Part shown: piece by piece, positions 35,073 through 44,934 of the stretch
Layout: each line of letters starts with the position of its first letter
Numbering within the stretch: position 1 is the first letter of the stretch
From: Streptomyces milbemycinicus
GTDB lineage: Bacteria > Actinomycetota > Actinomycetes > Streptomycetales > Streptomycetaceae
Reading direction: 5' to 3'
Length of the DNA stretch: 64,000 nucleotides
Assembly: GCF_002154605.1 (NCBI RefSeq)
Contig: NZ_MUNE01000127.1
Coordinates: 62,001 to 126,000 of the forward strand
The notes under the pieces: generated by a model
What the model saw: only the letters and a program-made list of their open reading frames with translations
The model's database searches: none
Told to the model about the DNA's origin: nothing
Program-made: the position numbers and the translations under genes

Positions 35073-36139
35073 GCCGTGGTGTCCTTCTCGGTCAGCTCGG
35101 CCAGGGTGCCGGCGACGGCCCGCTGATAGGCGTCCTCGATGAACGTCGCGGAGGGCCGGACATAACGCATGGTCGAGCTGACCGTCCAGTGCCCGAGCAT
35201 CTGCTGGATGGCCACCAGGTCGACGCCGCGTTCGTAGTTGTGGGTCGCGCATGCCCTCCGCAGGGCATGCGGGCTGAACCGCTCGGCAGTCGGGCGCCCT
35301 TCGAGCTCCATCAGATAGCGCAGCCGGTTACGGATCGTTCCACGATGCAGGCTGCCGCCGGACTCGTCGGCGAACAGTACCGGCGAGTCTGGGAACTTGG
35401 GCCGCACGTCCTCCAGGAACCACCGCAGCACCAAGTCCAGGCCGTCGAGCATGGGCACCCAGCGCGGCCGCGGCCCAGAGGTGTGGGCTCCCTTACCGAA
35501 GCGGACGTGCAGCTTGCCGAACGGGCCGCGGCTGAAGTGCGCGTCCGGCTTCTCCAACAGCGATGCCTCCTCCGACCGAAGCCCGGCGTGATACAGCGTC
35601 CGGAACAGCGCATAGTCCCGGGCTGCGGGTCCGTACTTTCTCGCGGTGGCAATCCGCTGCTTCATGAAGTCGAAGAACTCCGTCACCCGCTCCGGTGTCG
35701 GCGGCGGCACCAGGGCCGGCGAGTCGTCGCCGACATGCCGGGAGGCGTTGAACTCGTCAACCGGGCAGACCAGCCGGGCACCGAACGCGGCCTCGATCTC
35801 GGCTGCCTTGCGGGCCTGCAGGAACCGGTGGAACCCCTTGAAGATCTGGACGTACTCGCGCCGGGTGGAGGTCGCCCGGCCCTTCACCGCCAGGTCACCG
35901 ACCACGCGGTCGATGTCCTCCGGCGTCACCTCCCACGCGGGCCGACCCAGCGCGGCCAGTGCCCGTTCGAGCAGGCCGATGTCGTTGTCGATGGTCACAG
36001 GGCTGAACCCGCGGGCCCGCCACGAGGCGACGAACGCATCGACACACGCGGCCTGGAACTGCCACGGATCCGTCGTCAGCGGCTCCTGCGGGACGACCCC
36101 ACCCGCGATGACCTGGAGTCTCGCCTCGGCCACCGGCAC
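35069..36139 (-). CDS. Tyrosine recombinase/integrase (TnpA-like)
   Basis: A 356-residue site-specific recombinase with complete catalytic residues: Arg in YHAGLRSEEASLLE, a Lys turn in FGKGAHTSGPRPRWVPM, His291-x2-Arg294 in SPHALRRACATH, His317 in QQMLGHWTV, and nucleophile Tyr326 in TMRYVRP. The N-terminal SAM-like core-binding domain spans about residues 25-115. First gene of the element's leftward operon. It should be able to cut and rejoin the element ends. Confidence 0.92.
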   Translation of the reverse strand: MPVAEARLQVIAGGVVPQEPLTTDPWQFQAACVDAFVASWRARGFSPVTIDNDIGLLERALAALGRPAWEVTPEDIDRVVGDLAVKGRATSTRREYVQIFKGFHRFLQARKAAEIEAAFGARLVCPVDEFNASRHVGDDSPALVPPPTPERVTEFFDFMKQRIATARKYGPAARDYALFRTLYHAGLRSEEASLLEKPDAHFSRGPFGKLHVRFGKGAHTSGPRPRWVPMLDGLDLVLRWFLEDVRPKFPDSPVLFADESGGSLHRGTIRNRLRYLMELEGRPTAERFSPHALRRACATHNYERGVDLVAIQQMLGHWTVSSTMRYVRPSATFIEDAYQRAVAGTLAELTEKDTTA

Positions 36140-36278
36140 ACCTTCCTCGCACCTGAACGGTCAAGGCAGCACCTTGAAAACCGGGCCGCTGCCACGAGAA
36201 CCAACGAGGACCGTAGGAACGGGATACGGCCAGGTGGCAGCGGCAACTCTTCTGAGGGAACAAGTGCCAGCCCCAGAT

Positions 36279-36431
36279 CGCTGGGGAGAGGTCTTCGGCG
36301 ACGACACCGTCGCCGCCGCCGTGATCGACCGCCTCGTCCACCACGCCGAAGTGATCTCACTCAAGGGCGACAGCTACCGCATGCGCGGACCCGACCTCGG
36401 ACGGACTCCACCCGCCAACACAGGGGAATGA
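36279..36431 (+). pseudogene. istB: IS21 helper ATPase IstB, 3' part (split gene)
   Basis: About 50 residues, RWGEVFGDDTVAAAVIDRLV, HHAEVISLKGDSYRMRGPDL, ending at a TGA: the C-terminal helices of IstB. It continues the frame broken at 32637. Residues before Arg in this frame do not match IstB, which fixes the right boundary of the inserted element. Confidence 0.9.
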
Positions 36432-37503
36432 ACAACATCAACCAACGGACCGGGGGCCCGACTTCGGAGACCAGCACCGGGTCACCTTTGAGAAACCACC
36501 GACAGTGACGATGGTAGACATGGCACGCCGGTATGCCGCCGAAGGCGACCTCCAGCAGGCCACGGTCCCCCTCGGCTACGCCGAGGCCCTCGCCCTCCGG
36601 CTGTGATGACCGCCCGGCAGGGCGCTCGCGGCCTGCGGCCCAGCTGAACGCGCCGCTCCCCTCGACACCGGAGCAATGCGCCAGTGATGCCGAGACGGGT
36701 GGATTCGACCGGTTGGCCATGGACGACTGGACGGTCAAGCCCAAGAGCGGATTTTGCCTGATCACTGATCAGGGCAACGTGGTGCGGCCTGAGATCACGC
36801 GGTTCGTGGGCGGAGGCCCGGACCTCATCTGGGATCCGCCGGAGCGCATCGAGTTCGCCGCGACCATGTGGCAGGCCTCGTAACCACTCGACAACGGCAC
36901 CGGCCGGCCGGGCCCGGCTGGCCTGGTCGTCCCTGCGAGGCGGTGGGCCTTCGTCGCGGTGGTCGCCACCACGGCGGTGACGGCGGTGACGGCGGCCACG
37001 TGGATGGTCCACGCGATGTCAGGCATGGGAAGGGTGCTCTCGTACCGTGCGGGCCGGGATGGGTGCTCTCAGGACGACGGGCCCTCGACTTCGCCCCGTG
37101 CGGTCCAGATCTTGTGCACGCGCCGACGGCCGTCGGTCTCCTCGATGAGCTGGATCACGACGGCCGGGTTGGTTCCGCATTCACTGAACTCAGCAAAAGA
37201 AAAAGAAGGCGAACAGGGCGGCCCTGTGCCCGGAGGGGGCGTGGACACCCTTGGAGCGGGGACGGTGCTGCCGGTCGGTGGTGGCCATGGGGCAGGTGAG
37301 ACTGTTGGGGGCCGCGTGCGGCGCCGGATCCGCGGTGAGGAACTCCAGGCCGCCCGCGGCTGGGCCTCACCCGTTCGCGCGCGGTGTGTTTTCGGGACGT
37401 GAGTGAGACGTTTCCAGAACGTCAGTGGCCCCGGGAAAAGTGGTGTCCACACCGCGGGAACCGCCAAAGAAGACTCCCGCACGAAACGCAGAGGAACCTG
37501 ATC
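36432..37503. other. Gap with unrecognised coding scraps
   Basis: No complete gene. Protein-like pieces: plus strand 36521-36607 (MARRYAAEGDLQQATVPLGY, then a stop); plus strand about 36717-36883 (MDDWTVKPKSGFCLITDQGN, ending FAATMWQAS); and minus strand about 37180-37069 (NPAVVIQLIEETDGRRRVHK, then a stop). None is identifiable. An A-rich run (AAAAGAAAAAGAAGG) near 37195 is unusual in this GC-rich context. Confidence 0.3.
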
Positions 37504-38196
37504 ATGCGTACTTCCCGGATTCGTACCGCCACCCTGGCCGCCGTCACCGCCGCGCTGGCGCTGGGCCTGACCGCCTGCGGAGGCGCCGACGGCGGCTCGA
37601 AGGCGGCGGGCGCCGACAACGCCGCCGGTACCGCGCAGAGCCGGCCCGCGTCCAACGGGGACGGCAAGGGCGGCGCGGAGCAGGCCAACAGCGGCGGTGA
37701 CACCAAGGCGGGCGCGCGCTCGGCGACCGCCTCGGGCGGGTCGGACGAGGTCGCGAGCAAGGGCACAGCGGTCGCCGCCCGGCAGTGCCGCGGCGACGAG
37801 ATGCTGGTCACCGCGGTGCACCGGTTCGCCGGGCAGCAGGGCGACCACCTGCTGGTCACCGCGTCGAACGAGGGCACCAAGCCATGCTGGGTCATCTCGT
37901 ACCCGGCCGTGAGGCTCGGCGACGACGGCGCCGCACTGCCGCACTCGAAGAAGGACAACCCGGGCGGCGACAAGCGCATCACGCTCCAGCCCGGCGGCAG
38001 GGCATACAGCGCGGTGAACCTCTTCGACTACGGCTCGCAGAACCAGACGGCGCAGTCGTTCGCCATCGCGCTGCGCGGCGCGGACGGTCACGACGGCCCC
38101 TTCTACTCCGTCGACGCCAAGGGCGAGAAGCCGCAGTTCAGCTGGAACGAGGCCGACGTGTTGAACTGGAGCACCGAGAAGCCGTACGACTTCTGA
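37504..38196 (+). CDS. DUF4232 lipoprotein
   Basis: A 230-residue secreted lipoprotein from ATG 37504 with GAGGAA upstream. The signal peptide ends in the lipobox LGLTACGG, so Cys near residue 23 is lipidated and the protein is anchored outside the membrane. A Gly/Ala/Ser-rich low-complexity spacer (about 25-85) leads to a DUF4232 beta-sandwich domain (VTASNEGTKPCWVISYPAVR, ITLQPGGRAYSAVNLFDYGS). The two Cys in AARQCRGDEM and TKPCWVI probably pair. Function unknown; such proteins are abundant in Streptomyces. Confidence 0.85.
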   Translation: MRTSRIRTATLAAVTAALALGLTACGGADGGSKAAGADNAAGTAQSRPASNGDGKGGAEQANSGGDTKAGARSATASGGSDEVASKGTAVAARQCRGDEMLVTAVHRFAGQQGDHLLVTASNEGTKPCWVISYPAVRLGDDGAALPHSKKDNPGGDKRITLQPGGRAYSAVNLFDYGSQNQTAQSFAIALRGADGHDGPFYSVDAKGEKPQFSWNEADVLNWSTEKPYDF

Positions 38197-38376
38197 CGGC
38201 CCGTCGGCCAGTGAGGCGTCATCCCGGACGTGCCGCACCGCGCGTCCCGCACTCCGCCGGCACGGCGTCGGTGTGCTGGCGATCATGTCCGGCTGGTCGT
38301 GGGAGGGGACGCCGAGCCTCCCGACCGTGGGCGTCATACGCGTCGGCCGTGACAGCGGAATGGAAGGGAAGCGTCG

Positions 38377-38607
38377 TCACAGGGCGATCGGCCGATATGC
38401 CAGGGAGTGATCGACTACCTCGTCGGCGGAGAGCTCCCGCTCCGGTGGCCAGAAGATCAGGCCGCTGACGTGTCCGGCCGGACATGCCAGGGCCCTGTCG
38501 AGCGTGTCCAGCCAGCTGTCCGCCTCCTCTTCGGAGGCGTAGTCCGCATCCATGATCCTCTGCACGAGGGCAACTGCCTCGGCTCGGCTCATCCCCGCTG
38601 CACTCAT
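38377..38607 (-). CDS. Colicin/pyocin-immunity-like small protein
   Basis: A 76-residue acidic protein from ATG 38607 (an internal ATG gives 71 residues from MSRAEAVALV). Pattern AVALVQRIMDADYASEEEAD, then CPAGHVSGLIFWPPERELSA, DEVVDHSLAYR follows the four-helix E-group colicin immunity fold: FLxLVxxI, an acidic helix, HPxGSDLIFYP and a C-terminal helix. In that family the acidic helix and the Tyr/Trp-Pro loop block a nuclease toxin. No toxin gene is visible next to it, so it may be an orphan immunity or a relative with another role. Confidence 0.6.
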   Translation of the reverse strand: MSAAGMSRAEAVALVQRIMDADYASEEEADSWLDTLDRALACPAGHVSGLIFWPPERELSADEVVDHSLAYRPIAL

Positions 38608-38725
38608 CGGGCCCTCTCCACGAGGTCACCTTAGCGAGACGCATGATCGGCGGGGTAAGTCTGCGCCACGCTCCTGCCAGACTGGCGTGGACATGATATC
38701 GGGCCGTAACAGGTGGGGTGATGGG

Positions 38726-39758
38726 ATGTGGTTGCGGCAGGACAAGAAGCGTGGCGTGGTCACCTTCTCGGTTGCGGTGGTGGTGCTGGGCACAGCTGCC
38801 GCTGTTCTGGTCCCGACACTGGCTGACGATCGTCCTGACTGCCGTTCCGCGCCCCCCGCCACCGTCGCTCTGGCCGACGATCCCCAGGCGGCCACGCGTG
38901 CCCCGGATCCGGGCGAGGACCTGTCCCGGATCGGGCGGGTGAAGGATGTCCTCGGATTGCGCGGAAAGGAGCTGTGTGCGGGGAAGGATGGCGTAGAGGT
39001 AGCGGGGCGTGCGCTGGTCGCGGCCACGGCTGATGGGTGGCGGTCGCGCAGCCTGGCGATGGCCCGTGTCGCTCACGCAGCAGTTCTGGCGCTCGGTGAG
39101 GAGTTCGATCGCCGGATTCCTGACGGCCTGGAACCGTACCTCGCTCGCATGCTCGCCGCGTACATCGTCGACGCCAACCGGGACCTTTCCAGCGGCAGGG
39201 GCTCTGATGCCGGCGGCCGCCCTGCCATGCTCACCGAGGAGGCGTCTTACTCGGACGGCGGTAGCTGGCTGGCCGCCTACGCGCGTCCATGAGAAGCCCA
39301 CGCCATCTTCTACTATGAGGAGAGCGGCCCGGGTCCGCTCAGGCGTGGCATGTACCACCTGGCCGCTGACCCGGAATCCTTCGCCGTCCTCTACGACGCC
39401 GAGCGCGCCTATCTGGCCTATTACCTCGAACGGCTCGGTAGAGACGGGGTCAAACGCCGAGGCCATTGAGGAAGGCGACATCCCCGACGCCGATGCTTTC
39501 GACCGCTCCGTCCACCACCACAGCAAGGGCACCTACCGGACCGCGGCGCACCGCGTGACCAGCCACCCGGCCCAGGAAACCATCGCCCGGCGCAAGGCGA
39601 TCCCAGCGCGTGAGGACGGCTTCCTCGACGGCTCCGAACAGCTGCTGCTGATCTACAACCGGTGGGTATGCGAGCGAGGCATCAAGGCGGTCCCCGCTTC
39701 GCTGCTGCGCTCCAAGATGGAGGAGGCGTACCGCATACGCCTGCGCCTGAACTCGTAG
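38726..39758 (+). pseudogene. Membrane-anchored hypothetical, nonsense and frameshift
   Basis: From ATG 38726 (or 38693) the frame encodes a basic start, one transmembrane/signal helix (GVVTFSVAVVVLGTAAAVLV), then a helical domain to SWLAAYARP. An in-frame TGA at 39290 interrupts it. The same frame then continues in good coding style (AHAIFYYEESGPGPLRRGMY, HLAADPESFAVLYDAERAYL), and near 39440 shifts by one base to NAEAIEEGDIPDADAFDRSV and ends SKMEEAYRIRLRLNS. The intact ancestor was about 340 residues. I do not recognise the family. A functional C-terminally truncated form ending at 39292 cannot be excluded. Confidence 0.6.
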
Positions 39759-39997
39759 TACCCCGGGCCACCGACGGAATTCGCTGACCTGGTGGAACGC
39801 GGCTCTTGTCGTGTGGGGATGCCGCGTTGATGTGCGAAGAGTCCCGATAACCCCAGCCCGCTGGCGTCGCTGGTGCGGGTGGTTCCGGCGGGTTCCTGAA
39901 TTGGGAACCCGCCGTCCCGTCTGACAGGAAATTGATCAGTCTCATCAAGGCTTGAGCGAGACGGCATCCGGCTGAAGCGAATAATCCTGCCTCCACC

Positions 39998-40355
39998 CCC
40001 AGGGTCTTCGACCGGGAACGCAGCGAATTCGTCGACGAGGAACCGCTGTTCCTACGCTGCTCACCGTGGTGACAGGCCGGCGAAAATTCCGCACAGTCCC
40101 TCTCCAGAGGCATGCGGGTCATCGTCACCGGACGGCTCAAGCAGCGCACCATCGACGACAAAGAAAGCCAGCGCCGCACCACCGTCGAGATCGACGCCGA
40201 GGAGATCGCCGCGTCCCTGACGTACGCGAGAGCGACCGTCACCAAGACCTGCCGCCCCGGCCCCGCAGCCAGGACCGGCCCCCGTGGCGAGCCCGGCCTC
40301 CGCCTCCACGGGGCAGGCCCAGGGCCCGGCGCCTGCCGAGCCCCACCCGTTCTGA
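39998..40355 (+). pseudogene. ssb: Single-stranded DNA-binding protein remnant
   Basis: The frame reads PRVFDRERSEFVDEEPLFLR, CSPW, an in-frame TGA (40068), then [59 protein letters not shown]: strands 3 to 5 of a bacterial SSB OB fold. After a frameshift near 40255 the tail [20 protein letters not shown] ends in EPHPF, echoing the SSB acidic tip ending in Pro-Phe. The N-terminal 40 or so residues are missing. Three lesions make it clearly dead. Confidence 0.8.
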
Positions 40356-40556
40356 TCGCCACGGCACAGCTCCGGCACACTCCAGCATTGCCCTCGATGG
40401 GGATCGGCCCCCGGATCTCGAAAAGGCCATGGCCGCTCGGGTGTGCTGCAAGGATGAGCAGACCGCGGTCGAGGAGCCCCTCGGCGGCGCGTCGATTTGT
40501 CGTGCCCGTAGCTTGGTCACCCGCGGGCGTGCTGATCCGTCAGAGAGCAGGCGACG

Positions 40557-41054
40557 ATGGATAACGGCTTCGAACTCCGGAGAACTGACGGAAAAGGGGA
40601 AGGCGTTTTCGCCACCCGGCCCTTCCTGATCGGTGAGACGGTGATGGTTGGTGTCATCGACTGTGAACTGGACCGCAACCACTCCCACGCCTCCCAGGTC
40701 GGTGCGGAACGTTTCGTGTTGCACGGCGGGCTTGTCCCGAAGGTGAACCACTCGTGTGAACCGAATTGCGGGATCCGCCTCAATTCCAGCGGCGCTCACG
40801 ACTTCGTCGGCCGCGCACCCATCGCCGCCGGTGAAGAGATCACCTTCGACTATGCGATGCGGAACTACTCGGTTGACCACTTCGCCGCCCGCTGCCGGTG
40901 CGGCTCGCGCCACTGCCGCGGCCGCATCACCGGTTGGCAGGATCTACCGACCCAACGCAAAGCGGACTACTACGGCTTTGTTGCCCCCTACCTCATCGAG
41001 ATCGACGACCAGGCCCACACAGACCTGTCCGCCCGCCGAGACCACCGCAGCTAA
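40557..41054 (+). CDS. SET-domain protein (lysine methyltransferase candidate)
   Basis: A 165-residue SET protein. It has the N-terminal [18 protein letters not shown] strand, the SAM-pocket motif NHSCEPN (64-70), the pseudoknot GEEITFDYA (92-100) with the catalytic Tyr99, and a post-SET zinc site C-x-C-x4-C (Cys113, 115, 120). All elements for SAM-dependent protein lysine methylation are visible. It is compact, like other bacterial and viral SET proteins. It is followed by a strong terminator and then by an rpoA paralogue on the same strand. Substrate unknown; any link to RNA polymerase is inference. Confidence 0.85.
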   Translation: MDNGFELRRTDGKGEGVFATRPFLIGETVMVGVIDCELDRNHSHASQVGAERFVLHGGLVPKVNHSCEPNCGIRLNSSGAHDFVGRAPIAAGEEITFDYAMRNYSVDHFAARCRCGSRHCRGRITGWQDLPTQRKADYYGFVAPYLIEIDDQAHTDLSARRDHRS

Positions 41055-41128
41055 CCCGCCCGGCACCTCGCTGACCAGGCACTCCTGCTCACCGTTCAAT
41101 CCTGCGTAAATCTACGCCCCCCCGAGCC

Positions 41129-41162
41129 GGGTGGTGCGGCCTCTTGTGAGGCCGCACCACCC
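41129..41162 (+). terminator. 15-bp perfect hairpin between SET gene and rpoA
   Basis: GGGTGGTGCGGCCTC, loop TTGT, then the exact complement GAGGCCGCACCACCC. It should end SET transcription 75 bases after its stop. rpoA then needs its own promoter in the short 41163-41218 region, or relies on read-through. Confidence 0.75.
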
Positions 41163-41218
41163 CTATCCTTGCCGTGCCGCATCAAAGAGCGGGCACCGAA
41201 CATCGGAGGCACCACCTC

Positions 41219-42232
41219 ATGCTGATCGCTCAGCGCCCGTCTCTCACCGAAGAGGTCGTCGACGCATACCGCTCCCGGTTCGTCATCGAGCCGCTGGAGC
41301 CGGGCTTCGGCTACACCCTCGGCAACTCCCTGCGCCGCACCCTCCTGTCCTCGATCCCCGCCGCTGCCGTCACCAGCATCCGGATCGATGGCGTGCTGCA
41401 CGAGTTCACCACCGTGCCCGGCGTCAGGGAGGACATCACCGACCTCATCCTCAACATCAAGCAGCTGGTCGTCTCCTCCGAGCACGACGAGCCGGTCGTG
41501 ATGTACCTGCGCAAGCAGGGCCCCGGCCTGGCCACCGCCGCCGACATCGCCCCGCCGGCCGGTGTTGAGGTCCACAACCCCGACCTGGTCCTGGCCACCC
41601 TCAACGCCAAGGGCAAGCTGGAGATCGAGCTGACCGTCGAACGCGGTCGCGGCTACGTCTCCGCCGTGCAGAACACACAGCAGGGCCAGGAGATCGGCCG
41701 GATCCCGGTCGACTCGATCTACAGCCCGGTGCTCAAGGTCACCTACAAGGTCGAGGCGACCCGTGTCGAGCAGCGCACCGACTTTGACAAATTGATCGTC
41801 GACGTCGAGACCAAGCCGGCCATGCACCCGCGCGACGCCATCGCGTCGGCCGGCAAGACCCTGGTCGAGCTGTTCGGTCTGGCCCGCGGGCTCAACATCG
41901 ACGCCGAGGGCATCGACATCGGCCCGTCCCCCACGGACACCGCCCTCGCCTCCGACCTCGCGCTGCCGATCGAGGAGCTCGAGCTCACCGTCCGCTCGTA
42001 CAACTGCCTCAAGCGTGAGGGCGTCCACTCGGTGGGTGAGCTCGTGGCTCGATCGGAGGCGGATCTGCTCGACATCCGCAACTTCGGTGCGAAGTCGATC
42101 GACGAGGTCAAGGCGAAGCTGGCCGGCATGGGCCTGGCTTTCAAGGACAGCCCGCCCGGATTCGACCCCATTGCTGCCGCCGACGCCTTTGGCGCCGGCG
42201 ACGCCGGGTTCGTCGAGACCGAGCAGTACTGA
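41219..42232 (+). CDS. rpoA: RNA polymerase alpha subunit, orphan paralogue
   Basis: A 337-residue full-length alpha subunit with GGAGG 9 bases upstream of ATG. The N-terminal dimerisation domain begins [20 protein letters not shown] and contains [20 protein letters not shown]. The C-terminal domain has the DNA-contacting [17 protein letters not shown] and [20 protein letters not shown]. All conserved elements are present and no lesion is seen. The housekeeping gene sits between rpsD and rplQ; here neither flank is a ribosomal gene, so this is a second copy. From memory it is very similar to the normal Streptomyces protein with scattered changes (for example [10 protein letters not shown] and [12 protein letters not shown]). 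It should compete for assembly into polymerase. Confidence 0.95.
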   Translation: MLIAQRPSLTEEVVDAYRSRFVIEPLEPGFGYTLGNSLRRTLLSSIPAAAVTSIRIDGVLHEFTTVPGVREDITDLILNIKQLVVSSEHDEPVVMYLRKQGPGLATAADIAPPAGVEVHNPDLVLATLNAKGKLEIELTVERGRGYVSAVQNTQQGQEIGRIPVDSIYSPVLKVTYKVEATRVEQRTDFDKLIVDVETKPAMHPRDAIASAGKTLVELFGLARGLNIDAEGIDIGPSPTDTALASDLALPIEELELTVRSYNCLKREGVHSVGELVARSEADLLDIRNFGAKSIDEVKAKLAGMGLAFKDSPPGFDPIAAADAFGAGDAGFVETEQY

Positions 42233-42375
42233 CAAGGTGGTTCGCGAGGTTCGGCGCTGGCGGGGCACGAGCCGCCAGGGACCGGCGTTCGGCACCGCAG
42301 CCACGGCAGCAGGCGGTGAACAGCACGGCCACCGGTGGCCGCCGGGCGAGCCGGTAACGGGGTGCCGTCGACGAC

Positions 42376-42681
42376 GTGGTCCATGACGGAGACCAGGTCC
42401 TCCTACGGCTCGGCGAACCGCCATCCCCGGTCCCCGCCCCGGTCGCCGATCTCCTGCTCAACCGGATCGGCAACCGGGACAACATGAACACCGCGACGAA
42501 TGGCGATTCGCGCTGGCTTTTCCCCGGGCGCCGGGCCGGACAGCCGATGCACCCCGACGCGCTCGCGGCGCTGGTCAACAGCCTCGGCATCCCCACCGTC
42601 GCAGGCCGGGCCTCCGCCATCGGCCAGCACGTCCCCTCCGCGGACTGCAGGTGCACGGCATGGATGCCAGCCACCGCCTGA
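42376..42681 (+). pseudogene. Integrase/recombinase C-terminal fragment
   Basis: Reads VLLRLGEPPSPVPAPVADLL, NRDNMNTATNGDSRWLFPGR, RAGQPMHPDALAALVNSLGI, a stretch typical of a Streptomyces transposon-linked tyrosine recombinase just ahead of its catalytic HxxR block. The rest is lost or frame-shifted after about 42610. Remnant of another recombinase-based element. Confidence 0.65.
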
Positions 42682-42850
42682 TGACCGACCACGGCGTTCG
42701 GTGACGACGGCGCTGAGCTCATCGAGCTGTGCCCGCTGCGGCACTCCCGTTCGCAGATGGCCCGGGTGATCGCAGGTGAGCAGCCGGATCAAGTCGACGT
42801 TGGCGACTCCCGGACCGTTCAGGAACCTCGACGGCGCATAATGGCCCCAT

Positions 42851-43072
42851 ATGACGAAACGACCCGCGCTCCGGCGCCACCTGTCCACGAGCCCCTTCAA
42901 GGCCCCGGTTGCTCCGCTGGCCAAGCACTTTGCCCTAGGGGAACGGGTCTCACACGACCGGTACGGCCTGGGCAAGGTCATCGGTGTCGAGGACAAGACC
43001 GCGATGCTCGTCGACTTCGGCTCGCACGAAGTCCGCATCGTCAGCCCGTACACGGGACTACACAAGCTATGA
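42851..43072 (+). CDS. Small conserved protein, KOW/CarD-like beta fold
   Basis: A 73-residue protein: a basic N-terminus (MTKRPALRRHLSTSPFKAPV) and a C-terminal HFALGERVSHDRYGLGKVIG, VEDKTAMLVDFGSHEVRIVS pattern, typical of a small beta-barrel like those in CarD/KOW domains (G-x-x-V-x-H-x-x-x-G-x-G). Short proteins of this kind are conserved in Streptomyces. It lies downstream of the orphan rpoA on the same strand, about 620 bases away and separated by the integrase scrap. Interaction with polymerase or nucleic acid is a guess from the fold. Confidence 0.6.
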   Translation: MTKRPALRRHLSTSPFKAPVAPLAKHFALGERVSHDRYGLGKVIGVEDKTAMLVDFGSHEVRIVSPYTGLHKL

Positions 43073-43179
43073 CCTCGTGAGCTGGCCTGTCACCGATCAA
43101 GATTCGATGCGTGAAGGGTGTCTTTATTGCCGTACGGTGGTTGACCTGGGGCTTTTCGATTGCCCAAGTTTGGGCATGA

Positions 43180-44612
<1,433 letters not shown>

Positions 44613-44880
44613 CTACCTGGATTCCGCGTGCAGTTCCAGCTCGGCGACAAGACCCCGATGGCCCGAGCCCGGCAGCGAGGCGAAGTGCCACTGGGCCGTC
44701 TCCAACTCAGCCGCCCGCAGCAGGATGAGGCCGATGGCGTCGGTGATGGCCCGGCGGTGGTGCGGGGTGTCCGGGCAGCGCATGGCCGCGTGGGCGACGT
44801 CCAGGGGCCGCAGGCGGCGGCCGATCGTGTGCCACTCGGGGGCGTCGCGGTCGTAGGAGCGGCGGCGCCGCAGGTTCATG
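44613..44880 (-). pseudogene. Hypothetical protein fragment
   Basis: The minus strand reads MNLRRRRSYDRDAPEWHTIG, RRLRPLDVAHAAMRCPDTPH, HRRAITDAIGLILLRAAELE and ends ELELHAESR at a stop. The style is protein-like, but the upstream end runs antisense into the truncated quinone-oxidoreductase gene, so the 5' part was lost. Family unknown. Confidence 0.45.
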
Positions 44881-44934
44881 CCGAGGTGGCGAAGCGCCGT
44901 GAACTTCTTCGACACCGCCATCCGCAGCCAGGCC

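Larger units (their letters stand above)
32638..36278. mobile_element. Tn554-like recombinase element inserted in istB
   Basis: The segment lies exactly between the two halves of istB. It carries, on the minus strand, a tyrosine recombinase, an XRE-type protein, a zinc-ribbon recombinase-like protein and a cargo gene. Near its ends GCACATGTTCC (32643-32653) and GGAACAAGTGC (36257-36267) are inverted copies with one mismatch and may be recombinase sites. Gene content (two recombinases plus a small helper, recombinases transcribed together) is like Tn554-family elements. Boundaries are inferred from the istB reading frame to within a few bases. Confidence 0.8.

Noticed and set aside
41096-42424. 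A 442-residue open frame antisense to rpoA
   Set aside because: High-GC shadow frame; rpoA is a strongly conserved protein on the other strand.
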